Assembly: GCA_025642065.1 (NCBI GenBank)
Contig: JAODUP010000423.1
Span: 282,538 to 346,537 of the forward strand
DNA length: 64,000 bases
Source of the DNA: Paralvinella palmiformis
Lineage: Eukaryota > Annelida > Polychaeta > Terebellida > Alvinellidae
Direction: 5' to 3'
The notes beneath the pieces are model-generated. The model worked only from the letters and a program-made list of their open reading frames with translations. It searched no databases and was not told the DNA's origin. The position numbers and the translations under genes are program-made. This document shows positions 25,901 to 38,817 of the stretch, piece after piece. Positions within the stretch are counted from its first letter, which is position 1; every line of letters begins with the position of its first letter.

Positions 25901-26629
25901 CTATTGTCTCGCATACATTCACAGAGATATGTAAGTAAGATGGAAGCAACTGTTTTATTTCGGAAACAATTCACATATCAAGTGTATCACAGTTTACAAA
26001 CCGACTGAAAATATCTGTCAAAGCATAATAACAAAAATGAAATTAATAACATTTTATTTATTGGTAACATTTTACGGTTTAACATATCAAAATATCGTTA
26101 GATATTTTATACACTGCTCCCCCCTATGAGTGGCAAAGCAACAAATATGAGGAAACAATTAATATCGTTGAATTAATTGGTACCAATCATTTAAAATATT
26201 AATATGGTAGTACATAATAAACATATCTATACGATAAAATCTGGGCACATGCCTATGATTTCTATGGGCCAATATATACTACATAATTCTTGACTGGTCA
26301 TTATAACTCCAACCGATGATTTATAGATACATTAAATGTTAATCTGACCTGGGCTGCTAGCTTTATACTTTTTCTTCAAAGTTTTTAACACTTCATGAAC
26401 AAATCAGCAGCTGTTTATTGTCAACAACTTTAAGCACAAGAATGTAGCAACATTGGGAAATGTTAATAATGAAGTGTATAAAATAAATACACAGTAAAAA
26501 ATAAATATTTCTCTGCAAACCATTAACAAGCGAAAATAATTATCTGAAAATATGTAGGTTTTTCACTTACCATGGAAATGAACATCTATGGTAAAAACAA
26601 TAGAGATGTTTATACATAAATAAAAAATA
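22943..26629. other. Convergent intergenic region SEC23IP / LSS
   Basis: Holds the 3' UTRs of both genes. SEC23IP has a poly(A) signal AATAAA at 23482-23487. On the minus strand, LSS has AATAAA candidates near 26413-26418 and 26053-26058. I see no further gene; open frames here are short and lack recognisable domains. Confidence 0.6.
23482..23487 (+). terminator. Poly(A) signal of SEC23IP
   Basis: AATAAA 540 bp after the stop codon, the first canonical hexamer on this strand after a plausible 3' UTR. The cleavage site would be about 10-30 bp downstream. Confidence 0.55.
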
Positions 26630-27791
26630 TTACTCAAATTTCTTGGCAAGTTTACTTTGTGGATAAAGATGGACAAATCTGCCGAGTGCCTGAAGTGGAA
26701 AGATGTTTCTGTAAGCCTCATAATGTATGGCACAAGATTTGTTGAAAACTCCAGCTATGTTCTCCTGAAAATAAATGCCAATGTTATTTGAAACTGGTAT
26801 TACTGCTTTGCATCAACTCAGAGTTAAGGACACAGCCAGATACAAAGAACATTACACAACATATACATACCAAGTTATCAGCAATTTATCCGCGTCATCT
26901 TTCTTGCCAAGCATGTATTGTTCGAAGATGGAGTCGTTTATTTATTCGCGCAATATTTTTCAACATTTTCTATTTTTCCTCTTTTTTACAGTAAATTATC
27001 AAGCTGAAGTTAATAAATATTTAATCATATACGGTAAAATACGCTATCTACTTACTTGAGGGAAGTCTCCATTAGGGAACTGTCTATCAATCAGAATCTG
27101 GATACCCTTCTCCAGAACACTAACGTCGGGATATCTATGAATTTGTACAAAATTTTAATCAGAATTGATCATCAACAGAACAGAAAATAATACCGATATC
27201 GACAAAAAGAAACAACTAGTAGTAGTAACACAGTTCAATTTATTAAACAAAAGGCTGCTGTCAGATGAGACAAGAGAAGTTTTCATTTTTACAAAGGATA
27301 CAACAAACTTCCATTTCAGCATTTAGTTATATCATTACTGAAACAGCAAAAATAGACTATCCCATTAATGACTCAATGACACGCAGTAGAGTTGCATCAA
27401 GACACCTGACAGCCATTATGGCCCACAGAGCCTGGTGTGTGTGTGGTGTACTAATAGTTACAATTACATCAACATGCCTGCTGGCCACCAGCACCCAGAA
27501 TGGAGTGGCATTCATTGCTGTACGATTACATCATCAGATGTACGATTACTCAGTTCCACTCACTGCTGTACAGTTATAGCAATACGCTTACCTAACAGCC
27601 ATCAAGGCCAACAGAGCCCAGGCTGTGTTAACTATTTGTGATTTGTCTGCAGGGCAATATTTCTTTTGTTCACACGCCTCAAAGTTCTCGCCCCAACCAC
27701 CATCATCCAGTTGGTGGTCTACCAACCATTTACAGGCTTTGTCTACCTCAACAGGTGCATTCCTGTAAAAGTTAGAACATTATGTTAGAAC

Positions 27792-27830
<39 letters not shown>

Positions 27831-30657
27831 TTCAGTATTAGATGTCCAGCTGTAAACAAATGACACAAATAACATACTCATAAGGTCTGAGATTTTATGC
27901 TTAGACACCACAACAAATACTATTGCTAAATATGATCATTTTACTTATATATGGACATTCGTGAGGAAAATTATATATATTACATTTCTTCACATTATCC
28001 ATATTAGCAAACATTATAGTACTGGTTATATTTTACAGTGATATACCATCATAAAATATGTTGTCAAATAAACTAGGACAACAATCAAACAATTTGTTCA
28101 GGTCACAAAACAAAAATAATAGTTTTCTACCAAATATTGTGGACTGACCCATAAGAAGATCTGACTTACTTATAATGATAGGTGTAAGCCATACAGCTAA
28201 ATGCTTCCAAAGCAAACCATATTGCATAAGTAAAGCAGACACCCCAAGAGCTATAAAATAAGAAAATAAACAGATAATACATACAGGTATGTGTTTATAG
28301 AAGAGTGGATGGTATAAAATATATAATACGGTATAAAATTTACATATTTCCCAATTCAACTCACTGAAGTTCCAATCTCAATGGAATATTTAGGAGTTTA
28401 ATTTACTATTTAAACGTGACCATTATTCAGCCATAAATATGTTATTACATAATAGGTACACATAATACATACCCATACCATGACCCATCTGGCCTTTGCT
28501 GCCTCTTGATGTAGTTCAGCCCTTCATAGAGACATTGTCTAATGATTGAAAAAACAGTAACATAATAATATACTAACATATACTATTATTATGTATAACA
28601 ACTGAAAAATACATTTATATATTGTCATGATATATTTTGTGATATGATACGATATAAAGAAAAATATGATATGACATGAAATGAAGATATGATATATAAT
28701 AAACTGTATCAGATTATATTGAATCCACACATTTCATTACACCATATATCATACTATGTACTAAGTATTCAAATATGAATATAATGTAATTTTTTCTTGA
28801 TATCTGTCCAGTAAATTAATTAGTAAATATATGCTTAGAATAAATTAGAATGAATAGACTACTTAAAAACAGTTATGTTCATAACTTTCTGACAATAATT
28901 ATCTTTAATCCTCATGGTGTAAAATATTAAATGTTCATTTTTCTTAGTATCTCATTTTCAGGGTCAAAATAATCCAAGTGACATTGATTCAAATCACTAA
29001 ATACTCTTATTATCATACACATTGCACAGACACAGTATTATGGGCAGAGTCATCTAACTTGATTTCTGTGATAATGGTACATTTATGGAAGAGTAGACAA
29101 AAGAATAACAAACAAAAAACTAAAAAACGTAATATAATATGATATAGTTATCTGTCTGGAAGGGTTTGTACACTGTCTAAGCTTACTATTATCGGTATTA
29201 TACATAGTATGACTTAATGATAAGATCCCACATATACAATGGTATACTTACTGTATTTCCCAGACTCTGTACTGTGGATGTTTGCTACGAAACATTACCA
29301 AAGCTTGCATGACAGCCGAGGTACATTCAACATAAGTGTAATCTATCATTATGTCACCTGTAATTTATTACATTTCAGATAGTAAATGTTTTATGGTTAA
29401 TCTGAAAACAGAACCATTAGATAACACCTAACAGAATAACTCGTGTACATGTACGTCAATGATGTAGTTAATATAAAACAAAATGTATTAAATGTATTAA
29501 TCTGTTAAGCTCAAGAGATCACTTAAATAAACATATAAACAAATATCATACTGCTGCTTACAGACTAATACACAAATTAGTTCTTTCCAAATATGAATTC
29601 TAAAATAAGAATCAATTCAGACCATCCATTATTCCGAATGATGGTTTAACAACTGAACTGCTAAAAACACATTTTGTTACGAAATCATTAGAATTGCATA
29701 TTGATTATCACTAGAATGTTTTTTAGCAACAGCAAATTAGCCACCAATCTCTTCCCTTGTGAAGATTGTCATTGTCATTCGATGTAAAAGCGATCTTCAC
29801 AATGTAAACAGAAAGTGATCTTCTTGACAGATTTGTAAACTGCACATATAATGAACATAACTACAATCACTTTTAATATTGCAATCGTGTCTAGCTATCA
29901 CCTGCTTCATTTTCCTAAAGTTATTTTATATCTAACTCTTAATTGTATCCAAACTCACGGAGGTTATGTATAATCTCACAATTTATAGACTCGGGTTAAG
30001 GGCTTCAGTGCAGTTGTCACAATGGAATAGGGCAGTTCGTATTGTACATACTATTATTCTGAGGCATTTATTATTATTAATATATTATAAATATTCGTAT
30101 TACCAACTTACCAAACACTTCAGATGGATTGAGGAGCTCTAACACCACTCCTCCTCGCTTATCCTCGTATGTAGCAAACCCTCCATCATCATTCCTCATG
30201 CTAAGCAACTTAAATGGAGACGCGACAACATATTAATGTTACTCTCTGACATAAACCTCACATCAACTAAAATTAAATCTATCTCAAGCAACCACATTTA
30301 GCATCAATTCAGGTGGCCCTTCAAGTTCATGTGGTCTTTTTATCCAGGTATTGGGCTTGAGATTAAAGTATATATGTTTTAGTATTTTGAAAGGTCTGTG
30401 TTCAAGTAGGAAGGTTACCATCATTTTAAATGAAGCATGGACATAATCTTGTCAAAATATTTTATAGCTTATATGTAATAAAAAGATCTATGATTAGAAA
30501 CATCCACCCTTTCTTGCAACAAATTCAACACCGACTTTTATTTCCATATTTGTAAACTTTCATGAACACAGATATTCCTTACTAGCATGACATTACTTAT
30601 TTACTTATGTGAAAACTGTCTCAACATTTCTTACAGTTTAGACCACCTGGAATCTTA

Positions 30658-30688
<31 letters not shown>

Positions 30689-31219
30689 TCTTCTGGTTTT
30701 TCCTCAGCATTATATTGCAAACTGTTTTAGCCTTTAGCCATAGCATATCATTGGCCTGCAGTTTCCAGTAAGCAAAGATGAGTACAAGCAGGAATGGCTA
30801 ACAATATATCGATGAGCCTATCAGACATGGAGTCAATTCCATTTTGTCAATTCTGCTCAATTCACATTCCACATCAAATTGAAAAATTCCAATTCCATTT
30901 TTTACAGAATTGACCCCATGTCTGGAGCCTATCACTGAAGGATATTTACAATAGGAAAATGTATTATGAAATTTTATTAGAGCTCTACACCATCATCTAG
31001 TCATCAACAGTATAGTGACATACAAAGGATTATTATTACCACATCAATGGCTTGAAACTGCCTTTCCATGGAGACTTCCTCTTGTAAATTTGTACACTTC
31101 TCTTGTAACAATATCACAGCCTTTAAGCCTTCAGCTGTACAGTCAGCAACAATCCAACCACAATCACGAGTACTGAATGGAAATCCTCCCTGAAGTGTTT
31201 GAGAAAAATAAAATAAATA

Positions 31220-31263
<44 letters not shown>

Positions 31264-33545
31264 CAAGGATCAATACTAAAAAGCTTTCCTTAATTGTGAT
31301 TTGTATGTGTGTGTATGTGTGCATAATTTTAGTTTATAATATATGAAATACTCACACACACAAACACACACATTTTAGACCTATTTAACCTATGGTGTGC
31401 ATAAAGGTCTTGATAACAATATTTTATACACACACTCAACCACCTACCTTATTCATCTGTCTGTAGTAGGTGTGGTAGTTTGGAGGATTGTCTGGTATTT
31501 GTGTCAGTTTCAGCCATTGATGTGCATCATTCAAACAATTCTCAAATTCCTTCTCTTCATGGGCTCCGCACTAAAATGTAATCATTCTTTTCAGAAATAC
31601 TTTAACGTCAATAAAGCAAATTCAACACTTTTAAACATTAACCCATTATAAGAAGTTATTTGTGTTTAATTACTGTGCGTTATGATAAAACAGGCTAGAT
31701 TTAGCAAACAGTGAATTCTATCAACACACAAACAGATTCTCCAAAAAATCTAAACACACATTAAACACACAATATAAACACACATTAAACACACAATATA
31801 CTGAATCCCCAAATTTCAACTAAGAAATCAGCAGCTACTCCAGTTAATTTATTTCCACATCAATTAATATGATAAAGACTAAATGTTAATAACCCCTTCC
31901 TCGTGTATGAGAGAGTTATATGAAGAATAAAGGTTGTGATACAACACCCACAAACCTTAAAGTGTCGTGGTAAAAACCAGTTAAATGACGTTTTGGACCT
32001 TCCCAGAAAACACCTTGTTGGATATAGCCAGGTCAGTTATTCAACTATGTCAGCAGTGCACAAACACCGACGATAATTAATTAGAACACTTCATTTATCC
32101 AATCAAGTGTCACATACAACAGCTTATGTGAATACCAAATCTGTGTTTGACTTACGTAAAGGTATGGTCACTTTTATGCAGGCGATAAGTTGAACGAACC
32201 AAGTGACAACCAAGGCTAATGAAGCAAAGCATAAAATGGAATACCCCTCAAACATAACCAAACTGGGATTTGAATCCAGATGCCTTAGATCTGTGGCTTA
32301 CCTCATGGTCTGTTCGGCCTTTGAGGGCCCCCTATTACTAAATTATGAGAATTTTATATAAATATTAATGACATAAAATAGTTCCACATCAAGTTAAGTA
32401 ATTGAATTTTTTAGGTAATAAGCCGAGTATATCTTTCATGGGCCATACTGTTTAATGTTAAGTATCTACTAACCTCTAGTAAGGCTTGTATTGCCAAAGC
32501 TGTGTCCCACAGCTGAGAGCCATTAGTACCCTTTTGCAAATAAAACAACAGAAAACAACTCTATGAACACAATCAAATATATGCTTACAATGGTGATTAT
32601 AATACATTAAAACTTGGTAACTAATTTATACCTATATAATGTATATGGTAATAAAGAAAATGTTCATTTCACTTACAGTCATTTTCATTCCATCTAAGCC
32701 CAGCCTGAAATGAACAAGGTAATGGTTTGAAAATGGTGACTGGTGGACATCGAATGCAGAATTTAGTTTCTAATTAGTAAGTGAAGTTTTGAGAGAGACC
32801 ATTTGCCTTACATCATTTGATGAAGTATGTGATGGTTAAAGATGTTTTTCTGGTGAGTGAGTGAGTGAGTGTGTAATAGTTAACAGTATATTGGCACAAA
32901 AATGTCCCCCTGCACTGGCTCCTTTTGGTTTCCTTCCCATTGGTCATTTTCATCATATTGCATCAGGTGTTAGTTGCAGTAATTTATTTAGATTTCCCCC
33001 CCCCCCCATTTTAACACCTCCTCACCAGAGATAATCCTGAATTCTACTCTGATGCTCCTTAAACTGTTCGCATTGAGGGCCATCATGATGCCAACGTACC
33101 AACATTTGGATTGTCTTAGAAATCTGCAAAGATGATGATGATTGAAGTCAAAGATGAAACACCCTTCAGATATGCCCACGCCGAGATTCAAACTCGAGTG
33201 GTAGTGATCTGTGGTCCAACTTGTGACCATTTAAAACACGGAGGTGCTTGTGGATGGGTGGGTAGGTGACATGTGTTTGTTGTAAATTAGTAAATGTAGT
33301 CTGAATGTAAGTGTTTACACAATATTACTCTAGAATATAATATGCTGAAAATATGAGCTGCCATTCACAGAGCTAGTTGGATATTACTTACAGGGCCAAT
33401 GCTTATGCACTTCGTAAACTGATCATCAGCACATACATGTTCATATATTCTCTCCATAGCTTGTTTACGTAGCCCACTCAAGTGATAAGACTCGTACAAA
33501 TCTATAAAGACTGGATAAAATCATTTCTTTCAAAAGTTACTTCTG

Positions 33546-33577
<32 letters not shown>

Positions 33578-33586
33578 GTGTGTGTG

Positions 33587-33620
<34 letters not shown>

Positions 33621-33924
33621 GGTCTAGTTTCACCAGCACAGGCCATATATTAAATTTTTTTGTATAAGTTTATGATTCTCTATTCTAAATATCACAATTA
33701 TTATTAACAGTTAAAAAGAAATGCGTCAATATATCAATCATAAAGTGTCTCATCAATATAGTAAGCATGTCTTAGAAGCAATAACATGATCTGACAAAAT
33801 TACAGCATTTTATACAAAAATATTTGACTGTCCCATTTTCATTATTGTTATTCACACAAGACTTGCTACCATTTTACACTGCAGCCACTATTTTTAACTA
33901 CATACTTTCTCTCTTTCTCTCTCT

Positions 33925-33975
<51 letters not shown>

Positions 33976-36248
33976 CTAATGTGTGTGAGTGAGTCAGTAC
34001 TTCTATGAATGAGTCAACAAATCAATGTTAAATCTTACACACTGCTACTTCATAGAGCATGGAATGTGGAGTGTATAGGTCATAAACTGATACATTATTT
34101 CTTTGTGCTGGCCAGTTAATGCTCTCATATGGTTCTGTGTACAATTCCTGTAAACATAGAAAAAAAAATTCTTAGCATGGTACCAGGTGATAAATAAAGC
34201 AACACTATTTTATAAATCAACATACTTTAAATATATAGAGTAGATATGGCAGTTTTCGGACAAAATTTTATGTTTTAATTTTAGAAAAGTAAAACCTATT
34301 TCAAAACATTTATCCAACTTCAAGCTTCCCATAAATGTGCATTTCATTCTTAATTATATATATTTTGGCACCATAAATTTTGTGAATTAATTCCCCACAA
34401 CTAGAATGACAATAATCACAATTTGGTATTTGCTCATCTTTCTGATGAGTTTTGGGGTTTTCTGAATATACTAAAGTGAATTTGTTAATTATCAAATAAT
34501 ATCTTGTGTCTATGCATGCAATTTATTATGTTATTAATTATTTCTTTAATTAATTTCACGTCATTGAACTCTATTCAACTTTATTGTATTTATTGTAAAG
34601 CTTATATTTCAATTTAGTGTGGTGTCTGAAAACTGAAAGGTATGTTTAATTCACATTGCAGTATTCAGACACCTTCAATGAATCATATTATGTTTGAGAT
34701 TATATTCAAAATGGCAGCATTTGAATAAATCGTACCATAGTCAATATGTTTTGGCCAAAAACACATGAAATAAAAGTAATAAGAGACTGCAAGATGGTAA
34801 AATGAAACCTTGCTTCTTACTACTACAGCGTAAGAAACGTCTCTTACACTGACTAATGGAGGAGTAATTGAAATTGTTTTATACCTTAACAGAGTGTTAC
34901 ACGAATTTTTTTTTATTTTCACGGCAAGAGAGTCATGTGTGTTGAACGTCATTACTTTATGTGAATATGTCATTGATTTGTGTGTGCTTCAAACGAATTT
35001 GTAACGAAGTGTCCGAATTCTGGCAGTGTCCGAAAATACCAATGTCTACTCTATATAACAAACAAAATATAAATCAGGGCGTAGTCAGAATATAATACGC
35101 AAACCTGGCGAAGTTGTCGTATTAGGTCTGTTTCTTCTGCCTTAATTTTATGGCCATAGCAATAGGACATGGGAAGGTAAACCTGTCTGCAGTGACACCA
35201 TATCTTGGAAGGATGCATTGGTAACCACTCAGGTGCAATCCTAAAACAAATTATGAGACAATAATTATCCCCCAAATTGTTTTTATTATTTTATACAAAC
35301 ACAGGAAAGTTTTGATTAACAGACAGAATAGGACAAAGAATTATGATTAATTATTAAACTTTGTTCTGAAAATGTAATAAAGTCATATACTATTTAGATA
35401 ATTGTAATATACTAAATCAGAATTATCACTTAAATATTCTAATATAATAATACAAAATGCCATCTTACCACATCTCTGGACAGATGTTATGCATGCCATC
35501 CCAGCTATACACATTTAGCAGAGACAACCAGAACTTGCCCCAGGATGGTATACCTTTGGCACCACCTCAATGAACAACAACAATTTGGTTTTATATTGTC
35601 CCAATGCACACCCCATTTGTTACACAATGAAAAAATTCAGAAATGTCAAATTTGGCAATGGTACATTTTGAAATAGCAGTTCTAGTAATAAAGTTTAGAC
35701 AATATTAAATAATATTAAAACATTTATATACAGCCAAATATGAACTAAAATTTTACTTTTAAATATGTCACATATTGTAATTGCATTTAGATAAATGGCT
35801 CTCATAAAAATTTTATAATTTGCATACTGTTATTAGTATTTCCATATAAATACTTTACCAAGTTACCTAGCTTGTGGAGAAGATTTCTTGCTTTAGTTAA
35901 GTCTGGGTCATCAGCGGGTAGGCCGAGCAGCCTCAAAGCAGCATAGTTCAATGCACAACCAAACACTGTAGGTGGTCCTTCTGTATGACTGAAACAAATA
36001 CATAATACACCACCATCAAATTATTGGACTAACAATATAAAGCAACTAAATATACACATCAATATCTCTGTAGCAACACAGACACACGTCTTATATATAC
36101 TCACAGTCCCCATCCTCCATCTGGACACTGTACTGAACGTAGATAACGAATCATTTCTAACTTCTGTTCTTTAGTAAAAGATGTCTTAGTTATGTAACAC
36201 ACAATAACTAAACCTAAGAAAACAATAAATATTATAGGTAAATTAGTT

Positions 36249-36296
<48 letters not shown>

Positions 36297-36438
36297 TGAT
36301 GTTTTATGGCCACTTTTGTGCACACGATAGGCTAAATGGGCCAAGCGACCTCCAAAGGTAATGAAGCAAAGTCAGAGACCAACATGGGTGGTAGTGATCT
36401 GTGGTCCAACACTCTACTGCTAGACCATGGAGGCGCCC

Positions 36439-36472
<34 letters not shown>

Positions 36473-38670
36473 AATAAAGAATTAATAATAAACCATTTCA
36501 CAAACACAGTTCATATCATTAATTATAAACCGTAATACAATAATCTACATTTCTTATATGTACATATTATCTGTTGATGTATGGTGTTTTGGTCTATTAC
36601 AGTGCCCTGTGTGCATCCCAATACCTCTGAAGTTTTTGTTGCGGTACCTCACCATTAACATAGCATAGCACTCTGGAGGACATACAAGCCCACTCACCAC
36701 ATCAAGGAATGGACTATGACTAGTATGAGGGGGACTACTTACAGTGAATAAAGTTAATTAACTGATTATGGCACTATTTAGGGAAATATATTCCACAGAA
36801 TATTCCCCATCCTCAGACAGTGGCAAGCATTAAAAGACTGTATTTGAAAAACAAACAGCTAAACTTGCGACATATTATCGAATATTTCATGGCTCTATGA
36901 AATTTGTAAGCATTCCATCATGTAGTACTAAAAATGTATTTGAAAGATAATTTTATTCTAGAAATATTGTGTGTATTATTAAGTATATGATGCAGAGAGG
37001 TTTTCCCAATTAAATAAGCATTTATAACATGGAAACATTGATTTCAGTGAAGCGACCATTTTTAGACTATGATTCAGAAATCTCTATAAAGTATTAAATC
37101 TATTATGGAACATTACCAATAACTTACCCGGTGTAAGAAACAAAGGCCCGCCATAGTCTCCTGCCCAATGTCCATCTTCAGCTTGTAATGCTGTATAGAA
37201 CTTCAGTCCATTCTTCATTGCTTCTTTAGCAGAAGATGGTTTTGGCAGTGAAGGAAACACATCTGACTGGATGGTGAAGACCGGACACAAGGTCAATTCC
37301 AATTCCATGCAATTTGATTTGATCAATTCCATAAACAAACATTATCAAGTCCAGTTTTGGAATTGACCATTAATTCCAATTCCAGAACTGAATTATCATT
37401 ACCAATTATGGAATAGGAGTACATAAGACAAAAAAAATGAAAAACAATATTTAGATTAAAATCTTAGCAACAAATAATGTTTTTTTTTGGTAAAGGAAGT
37501 GTTTATTTACTTTTGCTGACATGATCAATACCAAATTCATGAATTAAAATCCCAGAAATGACCATCAGTTCCAGAATTAAATTCACCCCATGTCTACCCC
37601 CCCCCATATTAATAAGAAATGAAATATATCCTGTATAATAATGTCACAAAAAAACAATTCAGCGATGTCCATCTTTCTTGAAAGTGAGATTGTAAATTGA
37701 ATCCCCCTCAAATGATATGCATACATCCACACACACAGATCACCAAGTATAGATGAAAACTTGATGGATATAAATGATAACCTGAAAAGAAAGCGTTTAG
37801 AGCATATTGTTGGATAGAAATTTAGAATAATAACAATAATCTCAATCTATTTCTGTTGCTGAATGGACAGCACTAAAATGGTAAAATGAGGCCAGCACTG
37901 AAAACTTCACTGCTCCATATAAATTTAATTATAATCAAGTTGTGACTCTAAATTGCAATAAAGCAACCAGTCAAGCAATAACGAGGTGGACAATCATTGA
38001 GTCTCTTTATACAAACTTGTTACTTTATAGTTGAACTGTAACTGATCAATTATGGATATTATCAGAGAGGAATAAGAAAACGGAATGATCAGATGCCTGA
38101 AAATTAACAAAAATTATTACAAATGATTCAACCTCATTTGAGCAAATGTTCTATCTTTCAAACATAAAGTCAGCTAAAAAGTTTCAAATCAACATTAACA
38201 ACTCAAAAGATTGAAATAATTTCATACCAAAATCGTGGAAATGCCCATTCCACATATTCTAGTATTTTTTGATGATGTGCACTGGATAATTAATGTACAA
38301 AAGTTGGATTTAAATAATGCATTATATACATATTATACAATTATATTTGAAAACTCCAGAATAATGTGACAGAATATATATCAAACTTTGGCCATGACTG
38401 TATCAATTCTTTCTGCTAAAAAATCATTCATACTGTGTCTAGTCCAAGGAGATGTTTTTCTAGTGCAGACTGTGGTCTTTCAGGCTCTGTGTCATCAGGA
38501 ATATAATGCCATGTTTGCCGCCCATCCACATTCTTCAGTCGCCACCTGGTGATGTCAGTCACTGGTTTGGTTTTATATGGCCCACCTCTATTTCGAGTCA
38601 AATTATTTTGATATTTGTATGCCTTTGGGGTGAATGGCCATTTAAGCCAAGACACAATACTTGTCCACAT
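26630..38670 (-). CDS. LSS: Lanosterol synthase (oxidosqualene cyclase)
   Basis: Cyclises 2,3-oxidosqualene to lanosterol at the ER membrane. Twenty exons, in transcript order: 38670-38434, 37266-37128, 36213-36105, 35988-35867, 35565-35469, 35240-35105, 34147-34039, 33510-33392, 33123-33026, 32704-32677 (28 nt), 32530-32474, 31570-31448, 31189-31040, 30208-30112, 29357-29252, 28538-28473, 28250-28170, 27762-27592, 27134-27056, 26764-26630 (TAA). Together 2259 nt, 752 residues (family about 730); all phases close. Seen: RGGPYKT N-terminus, [19 protein letters not shown], several QW-type repeats ([21 protein letters not shown]), [15 protein letters not shown], and the catalytic-acid motif DCTAE (Asp about 474). 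Thr in GTNGSQ (about 400), Cys 468 and Val 472 match lanosterol-type rather than cycloartenol-type enzymes, which carry Tyr, His and Ile there. An acceptor at about 38696 just upstream of the ATG implies a non-coding 5' exon. Confidence 0.97.
30822..30924. mobile_element. hAT-type MITE, copy 3 (LSS intron)
   Basis: A 103-bp internally deleted copy with inverted ends CAGACATGGAGTCAATTCC and GAATTGACCCCATGTCTG. It is flanked by an exact 8-bp duplication, GAGCCTAT on both sides, which fixes the family's target-site length. Confidence 0.9.
32215..32335 (-). mobile_element. Diverged tRNA-derived SINE in LSS intron
   Basis: On the minus strand a B-box-like GGATTCAAATCCCAG is preceded by an A-box-like segment, in a GC-richer island than its surroundings. 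Its group membership is unclear. It lies between LSS exons 11 and 12. Confidence 0.45.
32677..32704 (-). other. LSS: 28-nt microexon of LSS
   Basis: Bounded on the minus strand by TTTCAG and GTAAGT. It supplies the last base of a Trp codon plus LGLDGMKMT, joining DYLW (exon 33123-33026) to GTNGSQLWD (exon 32530-32474). Phase 2 in, phase 0 out. Confidence 0.9.
33131..33250 (-). mobile_element. SINE group I abutting an LSS splice acceptor
   Basis: On the minus strand: head CACCTCCGTG, tRNA-like B box GAGTTTGAATCTCGG, body GCGTGGGCATATCTGAAGGG, tail CAATCATCATCATC. The tail ends at 33131, and TTTGCAG (33130-33124) follows directly as the acceptor of LSS exon 9. A closely related body lies at 63013-63117. 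Confidence 0.85.
36294..36440 (-). mobile_element. SINE group I, full-length copy in LSS intron
   Basis: On the minus strand: GCGCCTCCATGGTCTAGCAG, a degenerate B-box region, a body with TTTGCTTCATTACC and GGCCCATTTAGCCTATCG, and the 3' module GTGGCCATAAAACATCAATC. It is flanked by (AT)n tracts at 36248-36293 and 36443-36468. Confidence 0.75.
37282..37597. mobile_element. hAT-type MITE, copy 4 (LSS intron 1)
   Basis: The right end CACCCCATGTCT and the degraded left end CGGACACAAGGTCAATTCC show the family's inverted termini. The interior has the usual GGAATTGA repeats. No clear target duplication remains. The left end stops 15 nt before the acceptor of LSS exon 2 (37266). Confidence 0.7.
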
Positions 38671-38817
38671 TGTCTTTTAACTTTTCCTCTGTTTTTCTGT
38701 AAAATAACAATGAAAACTACATTTTAAATTATAGTGAATATAGGTATATTTAATATTAATAACATCAAATGTTGTTCATGTTGTGGAGTTGAGTTATTGG
38801 TCACACCTCTAATGTAT

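Noticed and set aside
27265..27579. Open frames with repeated C-T-x-I words in an LSS intron
   Set aside because: They lie between LSS exons 18 and 19, have no domain, and derive from locally repetitive TGTACGATTAC sequence.
33131..33250. Minus-strand frame running from the SINE into LSS exon 9
   Set aside because: The frame does not continue the LSS protein upstream. The acceptor TTTGCAG and exact 98-nt phase fit show the SINE is intronic.
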